This document shows positions 35,907-45,756 of a stretch of DNA of 64,000 nt, piece by piece. Positions within the stretch are counted from its first letter, which is position 1, and each line of letters starts with the position of its first letter. This DNA comes from Actinomycetes bacterium. Lineage in GTDB: Bacteria; Actinomycetota; Acidimicrobiia; Acidimicrobiales; Acidimicrobiaceae. Where the stretch lies: positions 1-64,000 of the forward strand of contig JAJZBG010000009.1 of assembly GCA_021799035.1 (NCBI GenBank), in the 5' to 3' direction. The position numbers and the translations under genes were made by a program. The notes under the pieces were generated by a model. That model made no database searches and was not told the origin of the DNA. It worked only from the letters and a program-made list of their open reading frames with translations.

Positions 35907-37235
35907 TCAACCCATGTCTAAAGAGAGGAGATCACTTACGGTCTCTCTCCGCAGCACCAATCGGTACCCCTCGTTGTTCACGAACACCACAGCCGGCCGG
36001 CCAACCTTATTGTAATTTGATGCCATGGAGTAGCCATATGCGCCAGTTACCGGTGTTGCGATCAAGTCACCGATTCTGGTGGACGAGGGAAGCTGGCCAT
36101 CTTTAACCAGAACATCTCCCGACTCACAGTGCTTGCCCACCACAGTCACCCTCCAGTCGCGACGCGCGAGCACATTGTCTACAGAAAACGTCTCGTATCC
36201 GCTGTCATACAACACGGGGCGCGGATTGTCGCTCATTCCTCCGTCGACGCTGACATATGTTCGAATGCCAGGTATCTGCTTTATCGTACCGACCTCGTAC
36301 ACCGTAATTGCTGCCGGCCCGACGAGAGACCGGCCGGGCTCAACCATGACTCTGGCGGTCTCAGGAATGCCTGCTGCTCGTGCACTCTCCTTTAGTGCTT
36401 TGGCCCAATCGGAAAATTCGATCTCTGGCTCGTCGGCAACGTAGGGAACTCCCAGCCCTCCGCCAAAATTGAGCTCCTCAACTCCAGAGGAGGCAAAGAA
36501 TGGCGCCAGTACCTCTACCTCTTTTACGAAAGACTCGAGAGCAAATATTTGGCTTCCGATATGTGCATGCAGCCCTACAAGCTCGAGATTCTTCGAAGTC
36601 CTCAGGCGATCCAAAGCCAACTTCGCATCACCGGAAAGAAGTCCAAAACCAAACTTGGAGTCATCCTGTCCAGTCATCACAAATTCATGAGTGTGCGCCT
36701 CGACACCCGGAGTCACACGTATCCAAACCTTGACCGAGCCACCCCTCGGAACCAGCTCCTCTAGGCGGTCGATCTCATCAAACGAATCGATCACAATCCG
36801 GCCGACTCCCGATTCAACAGCGAGCTCCAGCTCGGCTATCGACTTGTTATTTCCATGCATGACGATTCTTTCTGCAGGGAAGCCCGCACTAAGCGCCACA
36901 GAAAGCTCCCCTCCAGATGCAACATCGATATGAAGGCCCTCCTCGTCTACGAGTCTCGCCATGGCCTTGCACAGAAACGCCTTCGAGGCATACGCAACAT
37001 CACCGTCAAAAAGCTCCTTGAGTTCCCTGGCGCGGGACCGGATCTGCTCCTCGTCGTAGATGAAAAGAGGAGACCCGAACTCTCTTACAAGATCGGATAC
37101 CTTTTGGCCCCTGATCCAAAGGGCTCCGTCTCGCCCTATTCCGCAGCCAAGGGGAAGCAAACGAAGAGATATGGGATCTGCCGGATCGGTGCCGTTGCTC
37201 CGGGAAGTTGAAACGCGTTCGATCTCTTCCATCAC
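35907..37235 (-). CDS. lysA: diaminopimelate decarboxylase
   Basis: This 442-residue PLP enzyme makes lysine from meso-diaminopimelate. The Schiff-base Lys85 is in AYASKAF, with HGNNKS, the GGG phosphate loop (LNFGGGLGVPY) and EPGRSLVGPA downstream, and CESGDVL near the C-terminus. GTG 37235 overlaps the argS stop by four bases, with an ATG one codon later as alternative. Coupled translation with argS is the usual actinobacterial arrangement. Confidence 0.95.
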   Translation of the reverse strand: MMEEIERVSTSRSNGTDPADPISLRLLPLGCGIGRDGALWIRGQKVSDLVREFGSPLFIYDEEQIRSRARELKELFDGDVAYASKAFLCKAMARLVDEEGLHIDVASGGELSVALSAGFPAERIVMHGNNKSIAELELAVESGVGRIVIDSFDEIDRLEELVPRGGSVKVWIRVTPGVEAHTHEFVMTGQDDSKFGFGLLSGDAKLALDRLRTSKNLELVGLHAHIGSQIFALESFVKEVEVLAPFFASSGVEELNFGGGLGVPYVADEPEIEFSDWAKALKESARAAGIPETARVMVEPGRSLVGPAAITVYEVGTIKQIPGIRTYVSVDGGMSDNPRPVLYDSGYETFSVDNVLARRDWRVTVVGKHCESGDVLVKDGQLPSSTRIGDLIATPVTGAYGYSMASNYNKVGRPAVVFVNNEGYRLVLRRETVSDLLSLDMG

Positions 37236-38857
37236 ATCTGCTCCAGCGCCTCGACCCCAAGCAGAGAGAGCGCAACCCTAACGGCCACCTTGCAGCCCGC
37301 GACTAGACACAGCCTCGCATACGTCAGTTCCATCTCAACCGCGTCAGACATGACGTAGCAATCATGGTAAAAGCTGTGAAACAGGCCGGAGAACTCCTTG
37401 AGCCAGTTTGTGATCTTGTATGGGGCCCGATCAATCGCGGCTTCCTCCACAACCTCGGGCAATATCGTCAGCTCTCTGAGAAGTGCGAGTTCCCTCGGAT
37501 GGACTAGCAGAGACAGGTTGATCTGTGAGAGGTCGGGCATCTCGATGCCTCGCTGATCCCTGACCCTCTCAATCGATGCCATCCTTGCATGCGCATACTG
37601 AATGTAATAGACGGGATTGTCCATCGACTCCGCTTTGACCTTCTCTATGTCCACCGATGTCGCCCTGTCAATAGAAGTGGAAAGAGACAGGAGCCTGGTT
37701 GCTGATGGGCCCAACTCGTCAACAAGATCCTCGAGCGGAATCAGGTTTCCCTTCCTCTTTGAGAACTTCAGGCGATCAGCTCCAGAAAGGAGAGAGACCA
37801 TCTGCCCCAAGATAATTTCTAGCCGCTCAGAACCGATGCCTATCGCATCCATGGCAGCTTTGAGCGATGCGACCTGCCCGTGGTGGTCGGCTCCAAAAAT
37901 ATCGATTACCCTCTGGAACCCCCTTACTACGAACTTGTTGTAGTGGTAAGCGATGTCCCCTGCAAGGTAAGTGAAATCCCCTTCAGCCTTGACCAGATAG
38001 CGGTCACGTGAATCACCGAAACGGGTGGAGAGGAAAAGCTTCTTTGAATCCTCCTCAACCAACAAGCCTTTGGAGTCCAGTAAATCCAGAATCTCCTGAA
38101 CCGCGCCAGACTCTTCAATCGAGGCCTGCGAGAACCAGACATCGAAATGAATACCGAGCTTATCGAGGGAACTCTTTATGGTCTCAAGGTTCTTTTCAGC
38201 CGCCCACTTGCCCGCATCAACGACGTCATCAGGACCAGAGTACCGAGCTGCAAGCTCCCTGACGTAGTCGCCCTGATATCCCTCTTCTTCCACCTCGCGG
38301 CCGGCTCTACGAGCAAGAAGAGACTCTCCCAGCCTGCGAATCTGGCCTCCGGTGTCATTGACGTAGTACTCTGTCGAGACATCGTATCCACAGCGTCTTA
38401 GCAGCCTTGCTAGAGCATCTCCATAGGAAGCCCACCAACCGTTCCCCACATGTAGCGGGCCAGTCGGGTTAGCTGAACAGAACTCGAGCTGAACACGTTC
38501 ACCTGAGCCGATACCCGAACGTGCAAACTGATCCTCCCCAAGAGTGACCACCTGGACAAGCTCCTCGTGAAGGTATCCGTAGTCCAGAAAGAAGTTGATG
38601 AAGCCCGGCCCTGCAATCTCCAATCGCTGCTGGTACTTGACAGGGTTGCGTCCCAGGTACTCGCAGATCCTCTCGGCGACAGACCTTGGCTTTTCACCAA
38701 GCTGCTTGGCAGCCACCATCGCCACATTCGTCGCAAATTCCCCATGCTCGATGCGAGCTGGCCTCTCGACGACAAACTGCGAAGGATCGATCCGAACTCC
38801 CAGGCTCTCCAATGCGGCAGAAAGCGAGGACGCTATCACGTCTTGAACACTGCTCAA
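37232..38857 (-). CDS. argS: arginyl-tRNA synthetase
   Basis: This 541-residue class I synthetase charges tRNA-Arg. It has an N-terminal Arg-specific domain with IEHGEFATN, the HIGH-equivalent HVGN at 136-139 within SANPTGPLHVGNG, and a KFSKRKGN loop as the KMSKS equivalent, then the DALR anticodon domain. TTG 38857 has AAGGTGG seven bases upstream. A tRNA-Arg gene lies 111 bases away on the other strand. Confidence 0.95.
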   Translation of the reverse strand: MSSVQDVIASSLSAALESLGVRIDPSQFVVERPARIEHGEFATNVAMVAAKQLGEKPRSVAERICEYLGRNPVKYQQRLEIAGPGFINFFLDYGYLHEELVQVVTLGEDQFARSGIGSGERVQLEFCSANPTGPLHVGNGWWASYGDALARLLRRCGYDVSTEYYVNDTGGQIRRLGESLLARRAGREVEEEGYQGDYVRELAARYSGPDDVVDAGKWAAEKNLETIKSSLDKLGIHFDVWFSQASIEESGAVQEILDLLDSKGLLVEEDSKKLFLSTRFGDSRDRYLVKAEGDFTYLAGDIAYHYNKFVVRGFQRVIDIFGADHHGQVASLKAAMDAIGIGSERLEIILGQMVSLLSGADRLKFSKRKGNLIPLEDLVDELGPSATRLLSLSTSIDRATSVDIEKVKAESMDNPVYYIQYAHARMASIERVRDQRGIEMPDLSQINLSLLVHPRELALLRELTILPEVVEEAAIDRAPYKITNWLKEFSGLFHSFYHDCYVMSDAVEMELTYARLCLVAGCKVAVRVALSLLGVEALEQM

Positions 38858-38967
38858 CTGATTGCCACCTTACGCAACACCTCATAACCCAGTAACAACA
38901 CAAACCAGCAGCCACTATGTCCACAGCGTCATGATCCCTCAGACTGCTGCACTACTCTGGCTTATGA

Positions 38968-39039
38968 GCCCTCGTAGCTCAGGGGATAGAGCACCGGCCT
39001 CCGGAGCCGGGTGCGCAGGTTCGAATCCTGCCGAGGGCG
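38968..39039 (+). tRNA. tRNA-Arg, anticodon CCG
   Basis: All four arms fold: acceptor GCCCTCG/CGAGGGC (38968-38974 with 39032-39038), D stem GCTC/GAGC, anticodon stem CCGGC/GCCGG with loop CTCCGGA, a 4-base variable region, and T stem GCAGG/CCTGC around TTCGAAT. The discriminator base is G. The anticodon CCG reads CGG (Arg). The 3' CCA is not encoded, since the next bases are CAT. Confidence 0.97.
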
Positions 39040-39330
39040 CATTTCTTATTTAGTCAGCCTAGAGGAACAGCTGGCTTTTCTGCAGAAAATGCTTCACGAT
39101 CGTCAGAGAAGATGTGCCTTGGCACAAAATCCCCTTCCCAAATCTTCAGCAGCCTCGCTAAATTTCTGATAAGAACCAAGGCCTCCGTCGAATTCCGTGC
39201 TGACACGACGCGCTGAATGTGGAAGACTTGTTAGCTGGAAAATGTGGTTCAAATCTCCTTCCTCATATTTGTCTTATTGCAAAGCAGGTACAGATATATC
39301 GACAGGGTTTCGTAAACGAGCACAAGAACG

Positions 39331-40830
39331 GTGGATCATTTGAGTTTTTCACTATCGAAGCTTGCAACTCAGATCCCAGGAGCACAACTAATAGGTGCTG
39401 ACCTTGATGTCTCAGGAGTGGCCAGTGACTCTAGACTGGTAAAGCCCGGCGACCTTTTCGCGGCAATGAAGGGATCGCGTCTAGACGGCCACAATTTCGC
39501 AATAGAGGCATGCGAAAACGGAGCAAGCTCGCTCGTAGTCTCCCGCCAGCTTCCGATAGACCTTCCGCAGCTTATTGTTCCATCGGTGCGGCGGGTATTA
39601 GGCCAGATTTCCTCCTTGGTGTATGGTAAGCCGTCCTCAAAACTCAACGTGATTGGAATAACCGGAACCAACGGCAAGACAACCACCTCATATATGATCG
39701 AGAACGCCTTGGAGCATGCGGGAATCAGGTCGGGTCTAATTGGTACTATCGAAACCAAGATTGGCGGGCAGTCAATACCCGCACTTTTCACAACTCCCGA
39801 GGCACCGCATCTTCAAAGCTCGCTGGCCGAAATGCTGAGAAACAACGTCGAAGTGGCGGTGATGGAGGTCTCCTCCCATGGCATCGACCAGCATAGGATC
39901 GATGGCACACTTTTCGAACTGGGAGTTTTCACCAATCTGACCGCAGAGCATCTTGATTACCATGGGACGATTGAGCAGTATTACGCTACCAAGGCACAGC
40001 TATTCGAGCCTTCCCGCTGCAAGAGGGCGCTGGTCTGCATCGACGACGAATGGGGATTGCGGCTCAGCCACCAAGTCCAAATACCTGTGGTCACATTCGG
40101 CTTAGACCCTGCAGCAGATTATCGCATCGATGATGTGGCGATAACCCACGAGGGGACTTCCTTCACCTTGAGAGGTCCTGACGTCAACAATGAGATATTC
40201 ACGCCGATAGTTGGAAGCTGTAACGCCCAAAATGCCGCTGCAGCTTTCCTTGCGCTTCACCTGCTTGGGCTTGACACGGAAGCTGCAGTGAGTGGCATCA
40301 AAAGCTGTCAGAGGGTCTCAGGCCGTTTCCAGAGAATTGAACTCGGTCAGCCAATGGAGATCATCGTCGATTATGCCCATACACCTGGTGCAATAAGATC
40401 TCTAATAGAAACCGCCAAGTCCCTTGCTCCGGATGATTCTGAGGTGTACATAGTTGCCGGCGCGAGAGGCGGACGCGACAGATTGAAACGACCGGAGCTG
40501 GGTCGTGCGTTGGCAACCGCCAACCACGTCATCCTTACAGTCGACTCTCCTGGCGATGAAGATCCCCTTTCGATCATCGAGCAACTAATCGCTGGCACGA
40601 TAGACGTGCCCGAGGGACGTATATCGATTGAGCTGGACAGAGAGAAGGCAATTCAACTAGCGGTCAGTTCGGCGGCACCTAACGACACGGTGCTGATAGT
40701 TGGAAGAGGACATGAAAAGAGCCTTCGCATCAAGAATCAAAAGATCCTCTTGGACGACGTGGAAGCGGCGAAGCGGGCCGTCGAGATGCTTGAGCTTGTA
40801 AATCAGAGTTCGGCCTATGCGTCGCGCTGA
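39331..40830 (+). CDS. murE: UDP-N-acetylmuramoyl-tripeptide synthetase (Mur ligase, MurE)
   Basis: This 499-residue ATP-dependent ligase adds the third amino acid to the peptidoglycan stem. It has the N-terminal UDP-binding domain (VASDSRLVKPGDLFAAMKG), the ATP loop GTNGKTT with Lys116, the HLDYHGTIEQYYATKAQLF segment, and the C-terminal domain with VDYAHTPGA. The specificity motif, DNPR in meso-DAP enzymes, reads DSPG at 405-408, so the Arg that salt-bridges DAP is missing. GTG 39331 has only a weak ribosome site. The gene stands alone, outside a cell-division cluster. The family is certain; the amino acid added is not. Confidence 0.9.
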   Translation: MDHLSFSLSKLATQIPGAQLIGADLDVSGVASDSRLVKPGDLFAAMKGSRLDGHNFAIEACENGASSLVVSRQLPIDLPQLIVPSVRRVLGQISSLVYGKPSSKLNVIGITGTNGKTTTSYMIENALEHAGIRSGLIGTIETKIGGQSIPALFTTPEAPHLQSSLAEMLRNNVEVAVMEVSSHGIDQHRIDGTLFELGVFTNLTAEHLDYHGTIEQYYATKAQLFEPSRCKRALVCIDDEWGLRLSHQVQIPVVTFGLDPAADYRIDDVAITHEGTSFTLRGPDVNNEIFTPIVGSCNAQNAAAAFLALHLLGLDTEAAVSGIKSCQRVSGRFQRIELGQPMEIIVDYAHTPGAIRSLIETAKSLAPDDSEVYIVAGARGGRDRLKRPELGRALATANHVILTVDSPGDEDPLSIIEQLIAGTIDVPEGRISIELDREKAIQLAVSSAAPNDTVLIVGRGHEKSLRIKNQKILLDDVEAAKRAVEMLELVNQSSAYASR

Positions 40831-41039
40831 ACTGGCCGTTCAGACCCTCAGCTAGCACTGCCAGCAATGGGCCTGGGTCGGATTCGGAAGGTGTTGACTG
40901 ATCGATAAACTCAGAAATAACCCATGGCGCAGTCTTCCAAGACACATCCGAGTTTGCGACCTGTAAAGAAAAGGAGCCACAAGATTCAGTCGATAGAGAG
41001 CCCTCAAACCCCCACTCACATAACAACCACCACTGTCAA

Positions 41040-41942
41040 ATGACTAGGCCGACTTTGAGTGTAGTGATACCGACCTACAACTCTCAGGATACAATCAGGG
41101 CTGCCTTGGAGTCGGTCTACTCACAAACAGTCAAGCCTGACGAAGTGCTTGTCATTGACGATGAATCGTCAGACAACACATGTGCAATCGTGACTTCAAA
41201 CTTCCCAGAAGCGCGGCTGATCAGAAAACAAAATGGCGGTCCCTCTTCGGCCAGGAACCTAGGAATCAAGAATGCACGATTTGAATGGATCGCCTTTCTA
41301 GATGCAGATGACATCTGGTCCAGCGACAAGACCGAGATCCAGTTGGATGAGCTCGAAAGAAATCCAAAGGCAGTTCTCATAGCTTCAGACTGGTCGGGTT
41401 CAGCCATGGCACTGCTTGAGTCAGAAAACAGACGGCCCGAGAAGTTTAAGACTCGAAAGATCTGGACCTCAGAGATACTCGTTCTCAATCGCTTTCAGAC
41501 TTCGACAGTAATTGCACGCCGGGCACAGTTGGAGGCGTTGGACGGTTTCAAAGGGGAGCTCGATGGAGCTGAAGACTGGGATATGTGGCTGCGGCTATCC
41601 AGGCTCGGCGAAATAGTCATAGTTCAAGAGCCCCTTGTCTTTTACCGAGACGTTGCAGGAGGATACTCCAAGAATCTGCTGCGCCTAATGGACGCGATGC
41701 AGAAGATGATGATCAGGGAATCAGAGGCCAAGTCAATCAACCCAAGATTGCTCAAGAAGATTTGGGCTTGGCACTATCTCCGTTTCTCCATTGGTTTCAT
41801 CCTGTTGAGAGATGGGAAGGGAGTCAAGAAAAGCATCGCCTCACTTGTGAAGGATGGCTTGGCCGGCCAAGTGCCCTCAGCCACATGGGACTTTCTGATG
41901 CCATTTCTACTTATGAGGGTGAAAAGAAGGCTCCAGATTTGA
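41040..41942 (+). CDS. family 2 glycosyltransferase
   Basis: This 300-residue protein has the GT-A fold: LSVVIPTYNS at the start, VLVIDDESSDNT, NGGPSSARN, and the metal-binding DADD at 88-91, followed by the acceptor-side EDWDMWLRLS (ED-W motif) near residue 180. It transfers a sugar from a nucleotide donor, probably to a cell-surface glycan. A basic, partly hydrophobic C-terminus (RFSIGFILL) may touch the membrane. It is 209 bases after murE in the same direction. Donor and acceptor are unknown. Confidence 0.88.
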   Translation: MTRPTLSVVIPTYNSQDTIRAALESVYSQTVKPDEVLVIDDESSDNTCAIVTSNFPEARLIRKQNGGPSSARNLGIKNARFEWIAFLDADDIWSSDKTEIQLDELERNPKAVLIASDWSGSAMALLESENRRPEKFKTRKIWTSEILVLNRFQTSTVIARRAQLEALDGFKGELDGAEDWDMWLRLSRLGEIVIVQEPLVFYRDVAGGYSKNLLRLMDAMQKMMIRESEAKSINPRLLKKIWAWHYLRFSIGFILLRDGKGVKKSIASLVKDGLAGQVPSATWDFLMPFLLMRVKRRLQI

Positions 41943-41964
41943 TCTTAAGGATCGGCCGTACTGC

Positions 41965-42651
41965 CTATCTCGGCTGTTCCTGTTTAAACGACTCCTGATT
42001 GCTGCCGCCCACTTTCAGATCCTCAGCCCGATAGCATGCCTCTTGAGCTCTTTCCTGGCGCTTTCTGTATATTACAAACGCCACCACAGCCAAAATGACG
42101 GCTGCAAGGATCACATAAGAGACGTCGCCCGCAACCTTTTCGACCTGCCTATAACTCTGACCTCCCAGATAGCCAAGCAAAGCCATTGAAACAGACCACA
42201 CCACGCCACCAGCCACATTGTAAGTGGCAAACGTCTTGTATCGCATCCCTGCCACGCCAGCAATGCCGGGCACCAAAACCCGCAACGCAGTTGTGAATCG
42301 CCCGATGAAGACGCCCGGTCCACCACGCTTAATCATGAACTGTTCGGCCTTGGCTACCTGGGAGGGCTTCACAAATCGCGAAAGATGGTTGTTGATTAGA
42401 CTCCGACCCCATCTCTTTCCAACAAAATAACCAATGCTGTCCCCAATAATCGCTCCCAGCGATGCGACAAGCATTACCCAGGGGAGTGACTCCTGATGCT
42501 CGAAGGCCAGTACGCCTGCCACAATGACAACGGTTTCTCCTGGAAAGACAAACCCGAGAAATATTGAAGACTCAGCTGCGGGAAGAAGGAACACCAGAAG
42601 CAGCACCAACCACCCATGTAGTGTCAATACGTAATTAGCGATGCTGCTCAT
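41965..42651 (-). CDS. DedA-family membrane protein
   Basis: This 228-residue protein has the DedA/VTT pattern: an early ESSIFLGFVFPGE loop, GDSIGYFVGKRWG, the FIGRF-RVLVPGIAGVAGM re-entrant region and four to five membrane helices, then a charged C-terminal tail. DedA proteins act in the cytoplasmic membrane, and some flip phospholipids or undecaprenyl phosphate. It converges with the glycosyltransferase gene 22 bases away. Confidence 0.88.
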   Translation of the reverse strand: MSSIANYVLTLHGWLVLLLVFLLPAAESSIFLGFVFPGETVVIVAGVLAFEHQESLPWVMLVASLGAIIGDSIGYFVGKRWGRSLINNHLSRFVKPSQVAKAEQFMIKRGGPGVFIGRFTTALRVLVPGIAGVAGMRYKTFATYNVAGGVVWSVSMALLGYLGGQSYRQVEKVAGDVSYVILAAVILAVVAFVIYRKRQERAQEACYRAEDLKVGGSNQESFKQEQPR

Positions 42652-42740
42652 CTATTAAACTCTAGCGCCTTAACCACACAAGAAGCTGAGAGCTGATAGC
42701 TCATGCCAAAGCGACCAACAAAACCTGCGACCCGGTCATG

Positions 42741-43133
42741 CTAAACCGCTCCACCGCGCCGAGACTCCAAGGTCACATTCAAAACGGTCGAGATAATGAA
42801 CGCTAAGCCGATAACAGCCAGCCATACGCCAAAAACGAGGCTAAGGCCTGTGAGTGCAGCTCCCATTCCAAAAACAAATGGCCAGATCGTGTTTCCAGGG
42901 AAGGCGCCAACTGGGCCCGCCCCTTCAGCCAGAGTGGCCTCCTCGCGGTCTTCCGGCCTTAACTCCATCCTTCGCGCCCACCATGCCAGGTATAGCCCAG
43001 GCATAATCCCCAGACCTGCCGCAGCAAAGAGCATTATGGTTCCGCTTGCTTCCCCCGACCAAAGAAAGTATATGACCATGATAAGGAAGAAGAAGGTACC
43101 CACCATAAGGTAGACCGAGCGCTCGCTTCTCAT
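42741..43133 (-). CDS. ctaF: cytochrome c oxidase subunit 4, actinobacterial type
   Basis: This 130-residue protein has four membrane helices in two pairs separated by a charged loop (MELRPEDREEA), as in actinobacterial CtaF. It is a small subunit of the aa3 oxidase within the bc1-aa3 supercomplex. Its start overlaps the ctaD stop by four bases, so it is the last gene of the respiratory run. Confidence 0.85.
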   Translation of the reverse strand: MRSERSVYLMVGTFFFLIMVIYFLWSGEASGTIMLFAAAGLGIMPGLYLAWWARRMELRPEDREEATLAEGAGPVGAFPGNTIWPFVFGMGAALTGLSLVFGVWLAVIGLAFIISTVLNVTLESRRGGAV

Positions 43134-44824
43134 TGCTGTCTCTCCCTATCCGCCGCCTGCCCACTATGCGATGTCTTGTAATCAGCAAATTCCGGGTGAT
43201 TCATATCCCAGACCGGTCGAGCGGAGCGAACCGGAGGCAGCCTGTCAAAGTTATGGTGCGTTGGGGGCGAGCTGGTTGCCCACTCAAGCGTGTGCCCGTC
43301 CCACGGATTGCCCGATGCAGGGATTGGCCTTCGCCAAGACACCCATACGTTTACGATCCAAAGGGCAAACGCAAGCCCCATCATGTACGCCCCGATGGTC
43401 GAGATCCTATTCAAGGTGGTGTAGTGATCAACAGGAAGGTAAACGGCAATTCTCCTCGGCATTCCCTTCAACCCAAGGAGATACTGAGGAATGAAGGTGA
43501 CTGCAGCGCCGATAAAAGCCAGCCAGAACTGGATCTTTGCCAGACCCTCACGGTACATCCGCCCGGTGAATTTCGGATACCAGTAGAAAAAGCCCGCGAA
43601 TCCCGCAAAAACAGTGGTACCTAGAAGGACCTGGTGAAAGTGGGCTACGACAAAATACGTGTCATGTGTCGCAAAATCAATGGGAGGAGACGCCAGCAGG
43701 ACTCCAGTAATCCCACCCATGACAAAGATTGCTATGAAGCCAATGGCAAACAGCATCGGTGCCTTGTACTCAATCTGACCACCCCACATCGTGCCGATCC
43801 AAGTGAAAATCTTGATTCCGGTAGGCACTGCGATCAAAAGTGAAAGAGCACTGAAAAAAGGCAGGAGCACAGTTCCTGTTGTAAACATGTGGTGCGCCCA
43901 AACGCCTGTGGACAACCCTGCAATTGCCAACGTGGCAAAGACCAATCCCTTGTAGCCAAACACAGGCTTCCTCGAAAATACCGGAATCACCTCAGTGACG
44001 ATTCCAAAGAATGGAAGCGCAAGTATATACACCTCTGGATGGCCGAAGAACCAGAAGAGGTTTTGCCAGAGCACAGGCATGCCCCCACCCGCAACGGAGT
44101 ATATGTGGGTACCCAGATGCCTGTCTGCATAAAGCATGATCAACGCAGCTGTCAGCACCGGAAAAGCGATCAGAATAAGGATTGCTGTCACCAGCATGTT
44201 CCACACGAATATGGGAAGACGGAACATCGTCATTCCTGGTGCGCGAAGGTAGACCGTCGTCGTCACCAAATTCACAGCGGTAAAGATCCCTGAGAACCCG
44301 ACCAGCATGATGGACACTATCCACAAGTCGGGACCTGCTCCGGGTGAGTTAGTGGCTGAAGACAACGGCGCATATGACACCCACCCGAATGCGGCGGCTC
44401 CTGATGCGGTGAAAAATCCAAGTAGCATGCTGATCCCACCAGTCAGATACAGCCAGTAGGAAAGAGCATTGAGTCTCGGAAACGCCATATCTGGTGCCCC
44501 TATCTGTAGGGGAAGTATGTAGTTTGCAAAACCACCAAATGCAAACGGCCCGGCAAACAGATATAGCATCATCGAGCCATGAATTGTGAACAACTCGTTG
44601 TAAGTCTGCTGCGACACAAAGTGGTTGTTTGGCGCGAACAGCTGGGTTCTAATCAGCATTGCCATGGCCCCGGCAATTATGAAGAAAACCAGAGCCGTGT
44701 ACATATAGTTCTTGCCTATTATCTTGTGATCCGTGGAGGTGAGCCAGAGCAAGAAGCCCCGAGGCTGCTCTTCATGATGAACCTCACCACCGGGATGACC
44801 AATTTCTTCTTCGATTACTGTCAT
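43130..44824 (-). CDS. ctaD: cytochrome c oxidase subunit 1
   Basis: This 564-residue protein binds heme a, heme a3 and CuB and pumps protons. Twelve helices are expected. HPEVYILALPFFG contains the CuB His cross-linked to Tyr, with the HHMF CuB pair and the HFHQVLLG heme ligands downstream. ATG 44824 overlaps the ctaC stop by four bases, and I prefer it to the longer frame reaching 44857. Confidence 0.96.
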   Translation of the reverse strand: MTVIEEEIGHPGGEVHHEEQPRGFLLWLTSTDHKIIGKNYMYTALVFFIIAGAMAMLIRTQLFAPNNHFVSQQTYNELFTIHGSMMLYLFAGPFAFGGFANYILPLQIGAPDMAFPRLNALSYWLYLTGGISMLLGFFTASGAAAFGWVSYAPLSSATNSPGAGPDLWIVSIMLVGFSGIFTAVNLVTTTVYLRAPGMTMFRLPIFVWNMLVTAILILIAFPVLTAALIMLYADRHLGTHIYSVAGGGMPVLWQNLFWFFGHPEVYILALPFFGIVTEVIPVFSRKPVFGYKGLVFATLAIAGLSTGVWAHHMFTTGTVLLPFFSALSLLIAVPTGIKIFTWIGTMWGGQIEYKAPMLFAIGFIAIFVMGGITGVLLASPPIDFATHDTYFVVAHFHQVLLGTTVFAGFAGFFYWYPKFTGRMYREGLAKIQFWLAFIGAAVTFIPQYLLGLKGMPRRIAVYLPVDHYTTLNRISTIGAYMMGLAFALWIVNVWVSWRRPIPASGNPWDGHTLEWATSSPPTHHNFDRLPPVRSARPVWDMNHPEFADYKTSHSGQAADRERQQ

Positions 44825-45621
44825 GCTGTCACCTTTTGCTGCTGCGAGGTAAGCCAACTGGAAAACTGCGACGGGCTCACTACTCTAACGTTGAATAGCA
44901 TCTCAGCGTGATAGAGCCCACAAAACTGGGAACACTTTCCCGAAAACTCGCCGGCTTTCGTCGGAGTGAAATCGAAATAGTTGGTTACTCCGGGAAGTGC
45001 ATATCTGGAGAAATTGAATGCTGGTATGTAAAACCCATGGACGACATCATTTGAGAGCAGCTTGATTGTGGTGGTCTCGCCCTGAGGCAGCTCGAGTGTA
45101 GGATAGGTCGAGCCTTTTGGAACTACAGTGACACCACCGGGGTACTCGAACTTCCATCCCCACTGAAAACCAACCACCGTCACTCTCAATGCAGGATGAG
45201 AACTCACCGCATCAATCTTGTCCTCAGAGACAAAGGTTGCCGCAAAGAGGCCTATGACGATGAGAACCGGAACGATCGTATAAATGAGCTCCCACTTAAT
45301 ATTTGAATGGGTCTGCTTCGGAACCTGGTCGCCGCGCTTTCGAAAACGAGCCATGGCAAACACAAGCGCACCGTACGTTATAGCAGCCACAAAAATTGCT
45401 GTGATTATGAATCCCTGCCAGAGGTGAAACTCATTCTGACCTTGAGTTGTCGCTCCCTTATAAGCCCAGAAGGTTGGAAGGTTGCATGAGCTCAACACAA
45501 CTGCGCCCAGGACCAAACCAGCTATATTCACATTTCTCATGGTGAAGAAACGCAGCTTCACCTTCCTATGCATGCCAACACCGGCATTCGCTTTACCTGA
45601 TCGCACGATACCCAGTCCCAT
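44821..45621 (-). CDS. ctaC: cytochrome c oxidase subunit 2
   Basis: This 266-residue protein receives electrons from cytochrome c through the binuclear CuA site. A lipobox (LSSC) follows a hydrophobic stretch, so it is probably a lipoprotein. Two membrane helices follow, then the cupredoxin domain with CSQFCGLYHAEM carrying CuA ligands. The start is unclear: besides 45621, ATG codons at the MHRKV and MRNVN positions would give a shorter signal region. It sits between qcrB and ctaD. Confidence 0.93.
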   Translation of the reverse strand: MGLGIVRSGKANAGVGMHRKVKLRFFTMRNVNIAGLVLGAVVLSSCNLPTFWAYKGATTQGQNEFHLWQGFIITAIFVAAITYGALVFAMARFRKRGDQVPKQTHSNIKWELIYTIVPVLIVIGLFAATFVSEDKIDAVSSHPALRVTVVGFQWGWKFEYPGGVTVVPKGSTYPTLELPQGETTTIKLLSNDVVHGFYIPAFNFSRYALPGVTNYFDFTPTKAGEFSGKCSQFCGLYHAEMLFNVRVVSPSQFSSWLTSQQQKVTA

Positions 45622-45756
45622 TCATGCTCAATTCCGATATATCCGATCTTGTTGCGCCTAAAAGCGGACCCACAGGCTTTCTTGCCAGAGCGTCACACTG
45701 AAACACTCCCGCATCTCGGGCGGAGAACCAAACTGTTGCCTCAAGCCCTTGGAAAG

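Noticed and set aside
42690-42702. Short inverted repeat (GAGCT/AGCTC) after ctaF
   Set aside because: A 5-base stem with no T-run is too weak to call a terminator.
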